From the NCBI RefSeq assembly GCF_003412465.1, contig NZ_QTJV01000006.1, positions 124,001-188,000 on the forward strand: a DNA stretch of 64,000 nucleotides. Reading direction: 5' to 3'. Shown here in pieces: positions 29,201-37,483 of the stretch. Source of the DNA: Chitinophaga silvisoli. GTDB taxonomy: Bacteria > Bacteroidota > Bacteroidia > Chitinophagales > Chitinophagaceae. Every line of letters starts with the position of its first letter. Positions within the stretch are counted from its first letter, which is position 1. The notes beneath the pieces were generated by a model. That model did no database searches. It saw nothing but the letters and a program-made list of their open reading frames with translations, and was not told the origin of the DNA. A program made the position numbers and the translations under genes.

Positions 29201-32200
29201 TAAACGTTTCAGGTCGAAATCAGGATAATGCTGCCTGTAGACGAACTGATCATGATAAACGCCAGCTTCTTCACTTACCAATGATTCGAACAGCATCCCT
29301 CTTTCAATATCACTGGTAGGGAATACATCTTCTATATTCTCCTTCTCCTGAACATGTGGCAATAAAAGATAGCTTTGTTTCAGGGATGTAAATTCCCGTA
29401 TCAGCTCCTCACGCTCTGCCTCCTGTTGTATAGCCATTAGTTTCCATTCGGCTCCATTCTCTGCAGCATAGGCTACCAGGTCAGCAATTGTATGATGGGT
29501 GTAAGCGACAGCGACAGGCACTCTAAATCCCAGGTGTTTATCTACTTCACTGATCATCTTCAACACTCTGATAGAATCCCCGCCCAGTTCAAAGAAACTG
29601 TCTGTCACCCCTATTTTTTGTTTGCCCAGCAATGCTTCCCAGATTTTCACCATCCTATACTCCACCTCATTGCGTGGAGCCACGTACGTTGTACCCGCGT
29701 TGATAGCAGCTTCCGCCGGCAGTGGCAATGCTTTCTTATTTAATTTACCATTTACCGTTACGGGGAAATGATCTACCTGGATATAATACGCCGGCAACAT
29801 ATAAGCAGGTAATTGCTGCGCCAGAGAATGACGTAATACCTGCACATCTACTGCCAGCTCACTGATCAGGTAAGCAATCAGCTGCCCTTCCCTGGCTAGT
29901 ACCACCGCATCCTTGATGGAGGGAACCTGCCTCAGAGCATTTTCAATTTCACCCGTCTCTATCCTGAAACCACGAATCTTCACCTGGTCGTCAAAACGTC
30001 CTTCATATTCCATTTCTCCATTCACCAGTATCTTCGCTTTGTCGCCGGAACGGTACATCCTTTCTCCCTGCTGGAAAGGATCTGCTATAAAACGCTGACG
30101 ATTCAGTTCATCCCTGTTTAAATAGCCCCTGGCTACACCATCGCCGGACACATACAATTCCCCTGACACACCAAATGGTACCAGTTGCTGATGCGCATCC
30201 AGCACATAACACCGGAGTGTAGGTATTGGCTTGCCGATATTACTTTTATTGGAAGAGATCTCCAGGGCAGTAATTTCTTTATAAGTAACATGTACCGTCG
30301 TTTCTGTAATACCATACATGTTGATCAGCTTCGTAGCCGGGTATTTTTCTTTCCACGCAGCTAATTTAGCCGGTGCGAGGGCTTCCCCGCCGTAAATTAC
30401 ATAGCGCAATGAAAGAGCGCTGTCTTCCCGCTCCATTTCCCGTGCAGACAAGTTATAAAACGAAGACGGTGTCTGGTTTAACACTGTAACTTTCTCACAA
30501 CGCAGCAAATCCAGGTACGCATCCGGATCCCTGGTTGTTTCTGCAGGTACTACCACCAGTTTGCCTCCAAATAAGAGTGCACCGAAGATCTCCCATACCG
30601 AAAAGTCAAAACAATAGGAATGGAAGACAGTCCATACATCCTGCTCAGTGAAATCGTACAAGGCCGGATCTGTCATAAATAAACGCACCACATTCCTGTG
30701 TTCTATCAATGTTCCTTTGGGATAGCCGGTAGTGCCGGAAGTATAAATAACATAAGCAAGGTCCCCGGGCTTGTTTACACACACAGGGTTTTCAATATCA
30801 GTTTCCTCCAAAGCGAGTTCCAGCAATACTTCATCGATGATCACACGGCTGGCACTGTCAGATATAATATAGTTGATCCTATCTTCAGGATAAAGCGGGT
30901 CTACCGGTACATAAGCGGCACCAGACTTAAGCACACCCATGATAGCGATGATCATCCGCTCACTACGTTCCAGTTTTATAGCTACCAGGTCATCAGGGTT
31001 AATGACATATTGTTTTCTCAGGTAAGAAGCGAGTTGATTGGCTCGCTTATTTAATTCATGATAAGTGAGTGAGACATTACCAAAACTGAGGGCAACGCGA
31101 TTCCCTGCCGTCAATACTGCTTTTTCAAACAAGGATACAATCGTTTCAGAAGAAGGATAAGTAGCATCAGCTGATAAAAGCAATTGTCTTTTCTCAATTT
31201 CACCCAGGTAATCCAATTGCCAAAGCGGGACTGAAGGCCCTTTAGCAATAGCAGCTAACAGATTTTGCAGGTGTTCCATCAACCTGTCAATAGTGCGCGG
31301 AAGATAAAGATCTGTGTTATACTCTATTTCGACCAGCAATTCAGCATTTACTTCTTCAAATGTAAATGTCAGGTCATACTTACTATGCCACACCATCTCA
31401 GCCTCATACTCTTTCACCTGGAGGCCATCGAAAGCCCTCTCTGTCAGCCGGCCAGTATCCGTATTCTGCAACACTACCATTACATTGAACAAGGGGTTCC
31501 TGCTCATATCTCTGCTCAGGTGCAGCGCATTGATCAGTTCATACAATGGAAATGCCTGGTGCTCGTATGCAGCTGTGGTATTGGACCTGATAGCGGCCAA
31601 TAACGCCACAAAACTATCATCCTCCTTCACCTTGGTTCTCAATGGCAATGTATTCACATAAAATCCGATCTGGTCTTCCAGGTCTGCATGTTCCCTGCCG
31701 GCGACCGGGTACCCTACAACCAGGTCATCCTGTCCGGTATACCTATACAAGAGAATATTGATCGTACTTAGCAATCCCATAAAGAGCGTCGCCCCATTCT
31801 CCTCACAAATCTTTTTAATCCCCTCCATGGGCAAACTGCCTTTCATTTTACTGCCACGGTAAGTTTTCACAAGCGGACGCGCAAAATCAGTTGGCAATTC
31901 CAATACCGGCAATTCTCCTTTCAGCTGTTCCAGCCAGTAGCCCTTATGTGCATCGAAAGCTCCGTTGTGCAACTGTTCCTGCTGCCAAACGGCGTAGTCC
32001 TTATATTGCAGGCGGGCTTGCGTCAACTCCGCGCCTTCATAATATTGTAATAATTCTTTTATAAGGATTCCCATAGACCAGCCATCACTGATGATGTGAT
32101 GCATGGAATAGATAAGGATCCATTTGTCCGGTGCTACCCGGGCCAGGCTTGCCCTTAACAAAGGTCCGTTTGCAAGGTCAAATGGCCTGAATAGTTCATT

Positions 32201-35200
32201 CTTCACCACATCGTCCTGATAAACTACCTGATTGATTTTAAAATCAATAACAGGCTTTATCACCTGACGAACGTCCCCGTTCTCCACGAAGACAGTTCTC
32301 AAGATCTCATGCCTATCAAGCAGGCGCTTAAATGCAGATTCTAATGCCGGAATATCCAATGCGCCCTCAAACTCAAACACACCATTCATATTATAGGCCA
32401 TACTGCCGGCTTCGAGCTGACAAAGTACCCAGAGCATTTTTTGGGAGGAAGAAAGCGGGTAATCTGTTAATGGTTTCGCTACAGGAATGGCTGTATACGC
32501 TGCTTTTGAAGCAGCCAGGATCATGGCTGCCTGCTCTGACAGTACCCGCTTTGTAAAGAGCCTGGCAAAAGGCAGCTTTACCTCAAATGCTTTATGTATT
32601 AACCCGGCCAGTTTGGTCAATTTCAAACTATGACCACCCAGTTCAAAGAAATCATCTGTGACACTAATATGCTCTCTGCCCAATACCTGCTGCCACACTT
32701 TCAAAAGTTTTTCTTCCGTAGCATTGCGGGGAGCTACCAGCGATGTTGTAGCAAATACGGGTGCCGGCAATCGTTTCCTATCTACCTTTCCACTGGCATT
32801 CAGTGGCAATTGCTCCAGCACCACATAATGAGCAGGCACCATGTAGGAAGGCAAACTTTTGCCCAGGTGCGCTTTTATCTGCGCTACATCTACCTGCTGC
32901 CCGGTAGCGATATAAGCTACCAGGTATTTGTCTCCTGTATGATCTTTGCCAATCACTACCACGGCAGCATCAATACCAGGATAGCGTAATAATGTATTTT
33001 CAATCTCACCTGTCTCTATCCGGTATCCACGTATCTTCACCTGGTCATCTCTCCTGCCCTGGAATACGATATTTCCATCCGCTAACCAATACCCCAGATC
33101 ACCAGTTTTGTAAATCCGCTTACCAGCATGAAAAGGATCAGCAACAAACTTCTCCTCAGTCAGCGCCGGTTTATTTAAATAGCCTCTCGCCACCTGGTCA
33201 CCACCAATACAGATCTCACCACTAATACCGGGTGGCTGCAAATTCCCTGACTCATCAAGGATATAGATCCAGGTATTCCAAACAGGGCGACCAATAGGAA
33301 TAATATGATCATAAGGTAAAGTAGGATAACAAGTCACATCTACCGATGCCTCTGTAGGCCCATACAGGTTATGCAGCGGCACTTCAAAATTCCCATACCA
33401 TTCTGCCACCGTTTCCGGCAACAATGCCTCACCGCTCGCCATTACCTTGCGCAGGCTTCTTACCTTATCTCCCACATCCTCTACATCCCTTACATAGGAC
33501 AGGAAGACACTTAACATAGCCGGCACAAAGTGCAGGCAGCTTATCTTCTCCTTCTCTATCAGTTGTAGCAGCTGTTCAGGAGAACCGGCAGCTGTACGGG
33601 TACACAAGACCATCTTTGCCCCCTTGCAAAGCGGCATAAAAATCTCCCATACAGATACATCGAATGTAAAATTGGTTTTCTGCAGAATCACATCTGCCTC
33701 ATTGAAACCATAGTGATGCCACATCCACTCTATCCTGTTGATGACTCCCCTGTTCTCCAGCATACAACCCTTAGGCTGGCCGGTAGAACCCGATGTATAC
33801 AATACATACAGCAGATCTTCCGGCTGAATGCCAATCATAGGGTTTATCTTCGAAAATTCCTGGTCCTGGTTACGGAATCTACCCAATTCTTCCTCGTCTA
33901 TCAGCACCTTACAATTACTATCGTTCAATATATACTCAATCCGCTCCGCAGGGAATTCCGGATCGATAGGTAAATAAGCTGCTCCTGCTTTCAATACTCC
34001 CATAATAGCAAGGATCATCCATTCGCTCCGCTCCAGCTTCACACCGATGATATCACCCGCTTTCACCTGGTAGTGCTGCAAAAGGTAATGCGCCAATTGA
34101 TTGGCTGTCTCGTTCAACCCGCGATATGTCAGCGTTCTCCCCTCAAACACCAATGCTGTTTTCCCGGGAGTAAGCGATACCTGTTCTTCAAAGAGTGTCA
34201 CAATTGTAGCCGCTGAAGAATAAGCCCTCGCCGTATTATTGAATTGATGTAAAATGAGATCTTTTTCTGCCGGAGTTGCCAACCCAATGGCAGCCACGGT
34301 CGTAGTATCTGATGATATTACCTGGGATACGATATGACAATATAAGTTGTAGAACCGTTCTATAGTTTCTCTCTTAAACAAGGCTGTACTATATTCAATT
34401 TCCACATAGTACCTGCCGCCAGTACCTGTTCCAAAGTTGAAATGAAGATCAAATTTAGCCGATACATTTTCCTGGATAGTCACCGCTCCATCTTCCAGGT
34501 AAGTATCCAGCAGCTTCAACTCCAGCCCCTCTTCGTGCAACACTTCAGCCCCTACATCCTGCAATCCCACCATCACATCAAAGACAGGGCTTCTACCCGG
34601 CTCCCAGTGCAGATCAAGGTCCTCAATAATCTGATCAAAAGGGTAATCCTGGTACTGAAATACCCGGTAGGTATTCCCGGCTACCTCCCTCAGGAGTGCT
34701 GCAAAAGATTTACGCCAGTCTATCTGAACCGCCAGCGGCAATGTGTTTATATACATCCCCACCTGCTGTTCCAGGTCGTAATGATTCCGGCCCGATACGG
34801 GCGTGCCCAGCGTCATGGCCTGCTGTCCCGTAATTTTACTTAAGAGAACCGCAATGGTAGTAAGGAAGAAGTTGAAAGGAGTGGCCTGCTGCGCTTTGCA
34901 AAGCTGCCGGATGCCGGCCGTAAGCCCATCCTCCAGGTAAAATTTCATAATAGCCCCCGCAGTGGATCTTTCCGCAGGTCTGGCAAAATCAAGTGGCAAC
35001 ATTAAAGGCTCCGCCTGCCCGGCCAGGTTATTTTTCCAGAATTCGGCCAAATAAAGCCGTTTAAGGCGATGATTCAACCAGGAGGCATAATCCTTATACT
35101 GAACCCTCAAAGGCTCAGAAATGGGCTGTTTATACAATGCCAGCAGGTCACGGATCATAATGCTCACTGAACTGGCATCGCAAATAATATGATGAAGGGC

Positions 35201-37453
35201 AAAAATCAGGGCATATTCCTGGTTCCCAATCCGGTAAAGGTGCAGGGATACCAGCGGACCATTCGCCAGGTCAAACCGCAAATTCCGGAGACGGGTCAGT
35301 TCCGTATGTAAAAAAGAACGATGCTCTGATGCAGGATCATACTGTAAAACCGGCAGACTAAGCCCATTCAGCACCACCTGCCTCGGCTCCCAGTTTACCT
35401 CCCTGAATACTGTCCGCAGACTCTCATGCCGCTGCAGTAGCAGCTGAAACGCGCCCTCAAGCGCCGGTATATTCAATGCCCCCTTCAAATGCAATCCCGC
35501 CACCACGTTATACGCGGTTCCTCCACTCTCCGACTGGTCCAGGATCCACAAACGCTTCTGTGCATTTGACAATGGATAATCTTCCTGTATAGGAATAACC
35601 GGAATCGGCTTAGCCGCATCTGCCGCATTGCCTGCCCGCAATTTATTCTCTATATTTGCTATCAGCCCATCCAGGGTATTATCTTCAAATACCTCTGCAA
35701 TACTGATATGAATATGCAGTTCCTTATTAATCGCATTAATCAGTTCCGTTGCCCTGAGTGAATCCAGCCCCATCGCTATCAGGTCATTCGTGCCGTTATC
35801 CGGTCCCAGTTTCCCTAACAGGTATTCCCTGACAGATCCCTTCTCCACTACCTGAGCCCTGCGCTGTTCACCCGTTAAATAAGATTCCAGCACACGCCAT
35901 GTCTTATCCTTATAATACTGCCTGCACAACACACGCTGCAACTTACCGCTGGTAGTCCTCGGAATACCACCCGGCACTGTCAGTACCACGTCCACAGGCA
36001 TTAATCCACAAATTCCCGTTACTATATTCCTGATATCATGTATCAGCACGGGCGCATCTATCTGCGTATGCAATACCCGCTTGATCTCCGCCACCACCAT
36101 AATGTCTTCATCAGCTGCAAACACCGCAATGCCACCAGGCTCAAAACAATCAGCTGTATCGGCAATGGCCAGCTCTATATCATGCGGATAATAGTTCTCC
36201 CCACGAATAATCAGCATTTCCTTAATGCGCCCATTTATAAAAAGCTCATTATTATCCAGGAATCCAATGTCGCCAGTCCGTAAAAACCTGATCCCATCCA
36301 CTTCATAAAACAATTCCTTATTGTCCCTGTTCCAATACCCTGCGGTCACACTCTCTCCTGCAATACAGATTTCCCCTTCATTCACTTCCACTCCCCCAGG
36401 AGAAAGAATCTTTACCATCATACCACCCGCTACCTGCCCGGAACTCACCACCCCGTTACCCAGCCTTACCTTGCTTTCTTTTTTAAGTCCTGATACCAGC
36501 AAGGTAGCCTCCGCCAAACCATAACAAGGATAAAATGCCTCCTTTCTAAACCCAGCGTCCCTGAAATGTTCTGCAAAACGCTCAAGCGTTCTTTCTTTCA
36601 CTGGTTCTGAACCATTGTACGCCACCTGCCAGTGGGAAAGATCCAGCTCCGGTATACTCCCTACCGGAATTTTTTCTACACAAAGCTTATACGCGAAATC
36701 GGGTCCACCGCTATGTGTAATTTTATATTTTGAAATAGCATGCAACCACAACGCCGGAGTTTGCATAAATGCCAGCGGCTGCATCATCACACAACTACAT
36801 CCTGTATACACCGCATGCAGTATGTTCCCGATCAAACCCATGTCATGATGAAAGGGCAACCAGGAAAAGATCACTGAATCAGCATCACAGCCAAAAGCCT
36901 CCCGGATCATTTCCTGATTATGCATCAGACTTGCCTGCCTTACAATCACTCCTTTCGGGGTACTCGTAGAACCCGATGTATATTGTATAAAAGCAATATC
37001 GCTTGGTTCACTGGCAGTTAGTTCCTGCGTTCCCAAACGGGTAGCAATGAGCTGCAGATTACCGGCTAATGCCTTCTCTATCACTGCCACAGATTCCTCT
37101 GAACAGAGTATAGCTACAGCTCCCGCATCCTCCATAATATTATTCAACCTGGAAAACTGCCTGGTTCCCCTGATATAAGGCATGGGCACCGGGATAATGC
37201 CAAGCGACTGGCAAGCCAGGAAGGCAACTATAAATTCAAGCGGATCCCTGTACATGAGCAAAGCACGCTCTCCCTTCAGTGACCTCCCGGCCAGCTGAAA
37301 GATCACCTGATTCACACGGGACACAAGTCCGCTGAAAGTAACTTCATCTTTGGTGGAACCTTCATTATCCAGAACGGTGAAGGCAGTCTTGTTGGGAAAA
37401 GTCAGGCTATGACTGAGTAAACAAGCAAGGATATTCTCGTGCTGATATCGCAT
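26258..37453 (-). CDS. NRPS-A, lipopeptide-initiating synthetase (FAAL-ACP and three modules)
   Basis: A 3731-residue initiating synthetase. Residues 1-535 are a fatty acyl-AMP ligase and an ACP follows (GLDSL near 564). Then come C (HHIICDA near 754), A, PCP (GGHSL near 1607), C (HHIISDG near 1788), A, PCP (GGDSI near 2626), C (HHAILDG near 2843), A and PCP (GGHSL near 3671). Hand-aligned codes are DVWHMSLVDK (Ser), DFWNIGMVHK (Thr) and DLFNNALTYK (matches Ala codes from memory). The first C domain should N-acylate Ser with the fatty acid. The third C domain looks like a D-donor type (VFPTSDIERGM) and the preceding PCP has the GGDSI form, yet no E domain lies between. The C-terminal tail (LTRIEI) may dock to the TubC-like N-terminus of NRPS-B. 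It starts 30 bp after the carbamoyltransferase stop. Confidence 0.96.
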   Translation of the reverse strand: MRYQHENILACLLSHSLTFPNKTAFTVLDNEGSTKDEVTFSGLVSRVNQVIFQLAGRSLKGERALLMYRDPLEFIVAFLACQSLGIIPVPMPYIRGTRQFSRLNNIMEDAGAVAILCSEESVAVIEKALAGNLQLIATRLGTQELTASEPSDIAFIQYTSGSTSTPKGVIVRQASLMHNQEMIREAFGCDADSVIFSWLPFHHDMGLIGNILHAVYTGCSCVMMQPLAFMQTPALWLHAISKYKITHSGGPDFAYKLCVEKIPVGSIPELDLSHWQVAYNGSEPVKERTLERFAEHFRDAGFRKEAFYPCYGLAEATLLVSGLKKESKVRLGNGVVSSGQVAGGMMVKILSPGGVEVNEGEICIAGESVTAGYWNRDNKELFYEVDGIRFLRTGDIGFLDNNELFINGRIKEMLIIRGENYYPHDIELAIADTADCFEPGGIAVFAADEDIMVVAEIKRVLHTQIDAPVLIHDIRNIVTGICGLMPVDVVLTVPGGIPRTTSGKLQRVLCRQYYKDKTWRVLESYLTGEQRRAQVVEKGSVREYLLGKLGPDNGTNDLIAMGLDSLRATELINAINKELHIHISIAEVFEDNTLDGLIANIENKLRAGNAADAAKPIPVIPIQEDYPLSNAQKRLWILDQSESGGTAYNVVAGLHLKGALNIPALEGAFQLLLQRHESLRTVFREVNWEPRQVVLNGLSLPVLQYDPASEHRSFLHTELTRLRNLRFDLANGPLVSLHLYRIGNQEYALIFALHHIICDASSVSIMIRDLLALYKQPISEPLRVQYKDYASWLNHRLKRLYLAEFWKNNLAGQAEPLMLPLDFARPAERSTAGAIMKFYLEDGLTAGIRQLCKAQQATPFNFFLTTIAVLLSKITGQQAMTLGTPVSGRNHYDLEQQVGMYINTLPLAVQIDWRKSFAALLREVAGNTYRVFQYQDYPFDQIIEDLDLHWEPGRSPVFDVMVGLQDVGAEVLHEEGLELKLLDTYLEDGAVTIQENVSAKFDLHFNFGTGTGGRYYVEIEYSTALFKRETIERFYNLYCHIVSQVISSDTTTVAAIGLATPAEKDLILHQFNNTARAYSSAATIVTLFEEQVSLTPGKTALVFEGRTLTYRGLNETANQLAHYLLQHYQVKAGDIIGVKLERSEWMILAIMGVLKAGAAYLPIDPEFPAERIEYILNDSNCKVLIDEEELGRFRNQDQEFSKINPMIGIQPEDLLYVLYTSGSTGQPKGCMLENRGVINRIEWMWHHYGFNEADVILQKTNFTFDVSVWEIFMPLCKGAKMVLCTRTAAGSPEQLLQLIEKEKISCLHFVPAMLSVFLSYVRDVEDVGDKVRSLRKVMASGEALLPETVAEWYGNFEVPLHNLYGPTEASVDVTCYPTLPYDHIIPIGRPVWNTWIYILDESGNLQPPGISGEICIGGDQVARGYLNKPALTEEKFVADPFHAGKRIYKTGDLGYWLADGNIVFQGRRDDQVKIRGYRIETGEIENTLLRYPGIDAAVVVIGKDHTGDKYLVAYIATGQQVDVAQIKAHLGKSLPSYMVPAHYVVLEQLPLNASGKVDRKRLPAPVFATTSLVAPRNATEEKLLKVWQQVLGREHISVTDDFFELGGHSLKLTKLAGLIHKAFEVKLPFARLFTKRVLSEQAAMILAASKAAYTAIPVAKPLTDYPLSSSQKMLWVLCQLEAGSMAYNMNGVFEFEGALDIPALESAFKRLLDRHEILRTVFVENGDVRQVIKPVIDFKINQVVYQDDVVKNELFRPFDLANGPLLRASLARVAPDKWILIYSMHHIISDGWSMGILIKELLQYYEGAELTQARLQYKDYAVWQQEQLHNGAFDAHKGYWLEQLKGELPVLELPTDFARPLVKTYRGSKMKGSLPMEGIKKICEENGATLFMGLLSTINILLYRYTGQDDLVVGYPVAGREHADLEDQIGFYVNTLPLRTKVKEDDSFVALLAAIRSNTTAAYEHQAFPLYELINALHLSRDMSRNPLFNVMVVLQNTDTGRLTERAFDGLQVKEYEAEMVWHSKYDLTFTFEEVNAELLVEIEYNTDLYLPRTIDRLMEHLQNLLAAIAKGPSVPLWQLDYLGEIEKRQLLLSADATYPSSETIVSLFEKAVLTAGNRVALSFGNVSLTYHELNKRANQLASYLRKQYVINPDDLVAIKLERSERMIIAIMGVLKSGAAYVPVDPLYPEDRINYIISDSASRVIIDEVLLELALEETDIENPVCVNKPGDLAYVIYTSGTTGYPKGTLIEHRNVVRLFMTDPALYDFTEQDVWTVFHSYCFDFSVWEIFGALLFGGKLVVVPAETTRDPDAYLDLLRCEKVTVLNQTPSSFYNLSAREMEREDSALSLRYVIYGGEALAPAKLAAWKEKYPATKLINMYGITETTVHVTYKEITALEISSNKSNIGKPIPTLRCYVLDAHQQLVPFGVSGELYVSGDGVARGYLNRDELNRQRFIADPFQQGERMYRSGDKAKILVNGEMEYEGRFDDQVKIRGFRIETGEIENALRQVPSIKDAVVLAREGQLIAYLISELAVDVQVLRHSLAQQLPAYMLPAYYIQVDHFPVTVNGKLNKKALPLPAEAAINAGTTYVAPRNEVEYRMVKIWEALLGKQKIGVTDSFFELGGDSIRVLKMISEVDKHLGFRVPVAVAYTHHTIADLVAYAAENGAEWKLMAIQQEAEREELIREFTSLKQSYLLLPHVQEKENIEDVFPTSDIERGMLFESLVSEEAGVYHDQFVYRQHYPDFDLKRLERALEMLVAQHEILRTSFNLTDHAAGLQIVHKEIKYSIGWIDTPAISPEIFIQQYLEDALHTPFDLSVAPLWRLDIINLGNDDYGIIWQFHHAILDGWSNAAFITALNNLYFKQGTGFVLPKLRATYKDFIVQQRMDAKNSRAREFWKEELDGYSRLGILTEEDDHSAYLYSSDAAYLQRIEAAATAARVNVKVLSLSAYLYLLHILNEGKEVLAGLVTHIRPANEDGEQVLGCFLNSIPLRMGVKGDETVGQFIEEVNNKLIQLKNYESVSLLEIATLNNTRKEGANPFFDVLFNYIDFHVFRDLEHGTVVPDSLQNNLLAGRERTNTHFDFTVNLTAGVFAIEIQLRKKLAAGLSAARLAALYFSILDHIVDNPGLPLCKAELVGDEERRLLLEDYNNTSAPVSAGLTIPLLFEEAVRHSAGKTALVFEQEELTYKVLNERANRLAHYLRHKYSIVPDDLVGVMLPRTDWMVVTLLGILKSGAAYVPVDIEYPADRIRYILDNSKCRLVIDEEELACFLNEQEEYSSENPLPLSSPENLAYVIYTSGSTGYPKGVMIEHKSACTFLDWCGTEFGQSDFDVVFCTTSICFDLSVFEIFYSLSAGKMIRVLRNALSIPQHLSADSKILLNTVPSVVGALLREGIDLSAVTVLNMAGEPIPSQYIAPLYNGVREIRNLYGPSEDTTYSTVYRFREDLVVTIGRPIANTAIYILGANNELLPAGVSGEICISSDSLARGYLQDPVLTAAKFVQHPFIANKRMYRTGDLGRWLPSGNIAFGGRKDDQVKVRGFRIEPGEIENALRSYPGIITAAVIPVVHKEVELVAYVTGSEQLSTAAIRAHLAEFLPLYMLPAHIIQLDELPLTPNGKLDRKALLTKGNPVSRTRATVAPRNEYEERIALACQEIFDVPVIGVTDNFFDMGGHSLKIAQLISWVNREYGVKLNMKSILNTPTIEDVAEQIAFRHSQLQQQSQRDQLTRIEI
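35610..37453 (-). other. Fatty acyl-AMP ligase and ACP loading region of NRPS-A
   Basis: Residues 1 to about 615 of NRPS-A. The ligase has the adenylate-forming P-loop YTSGSTSTPKG, the FAAL-type block WLPFHHDMGLIG and YGLAEATLL, and ends near residue 535. It is followed by an ACP whose attachment serine is in GLDSLRA. FAALs activate a free fatty acid as acyl-AMP and load it onto an ACP, so the peptide should be N-acylated. Chain length cannot be read from the sequence. Confidence 0.92.
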
Positions 37454-37483
37454 GGCAATTCAATACATTAAAGTGCTCTAAAA

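Noticed and set aside
6071..36969. Many short plus-strand frames across the NRPS genes
   Set aside because: They mirror conserved NRPS motifs on the other strand; several recur at the repeat offset of 7527 bp, as expected of shadows.
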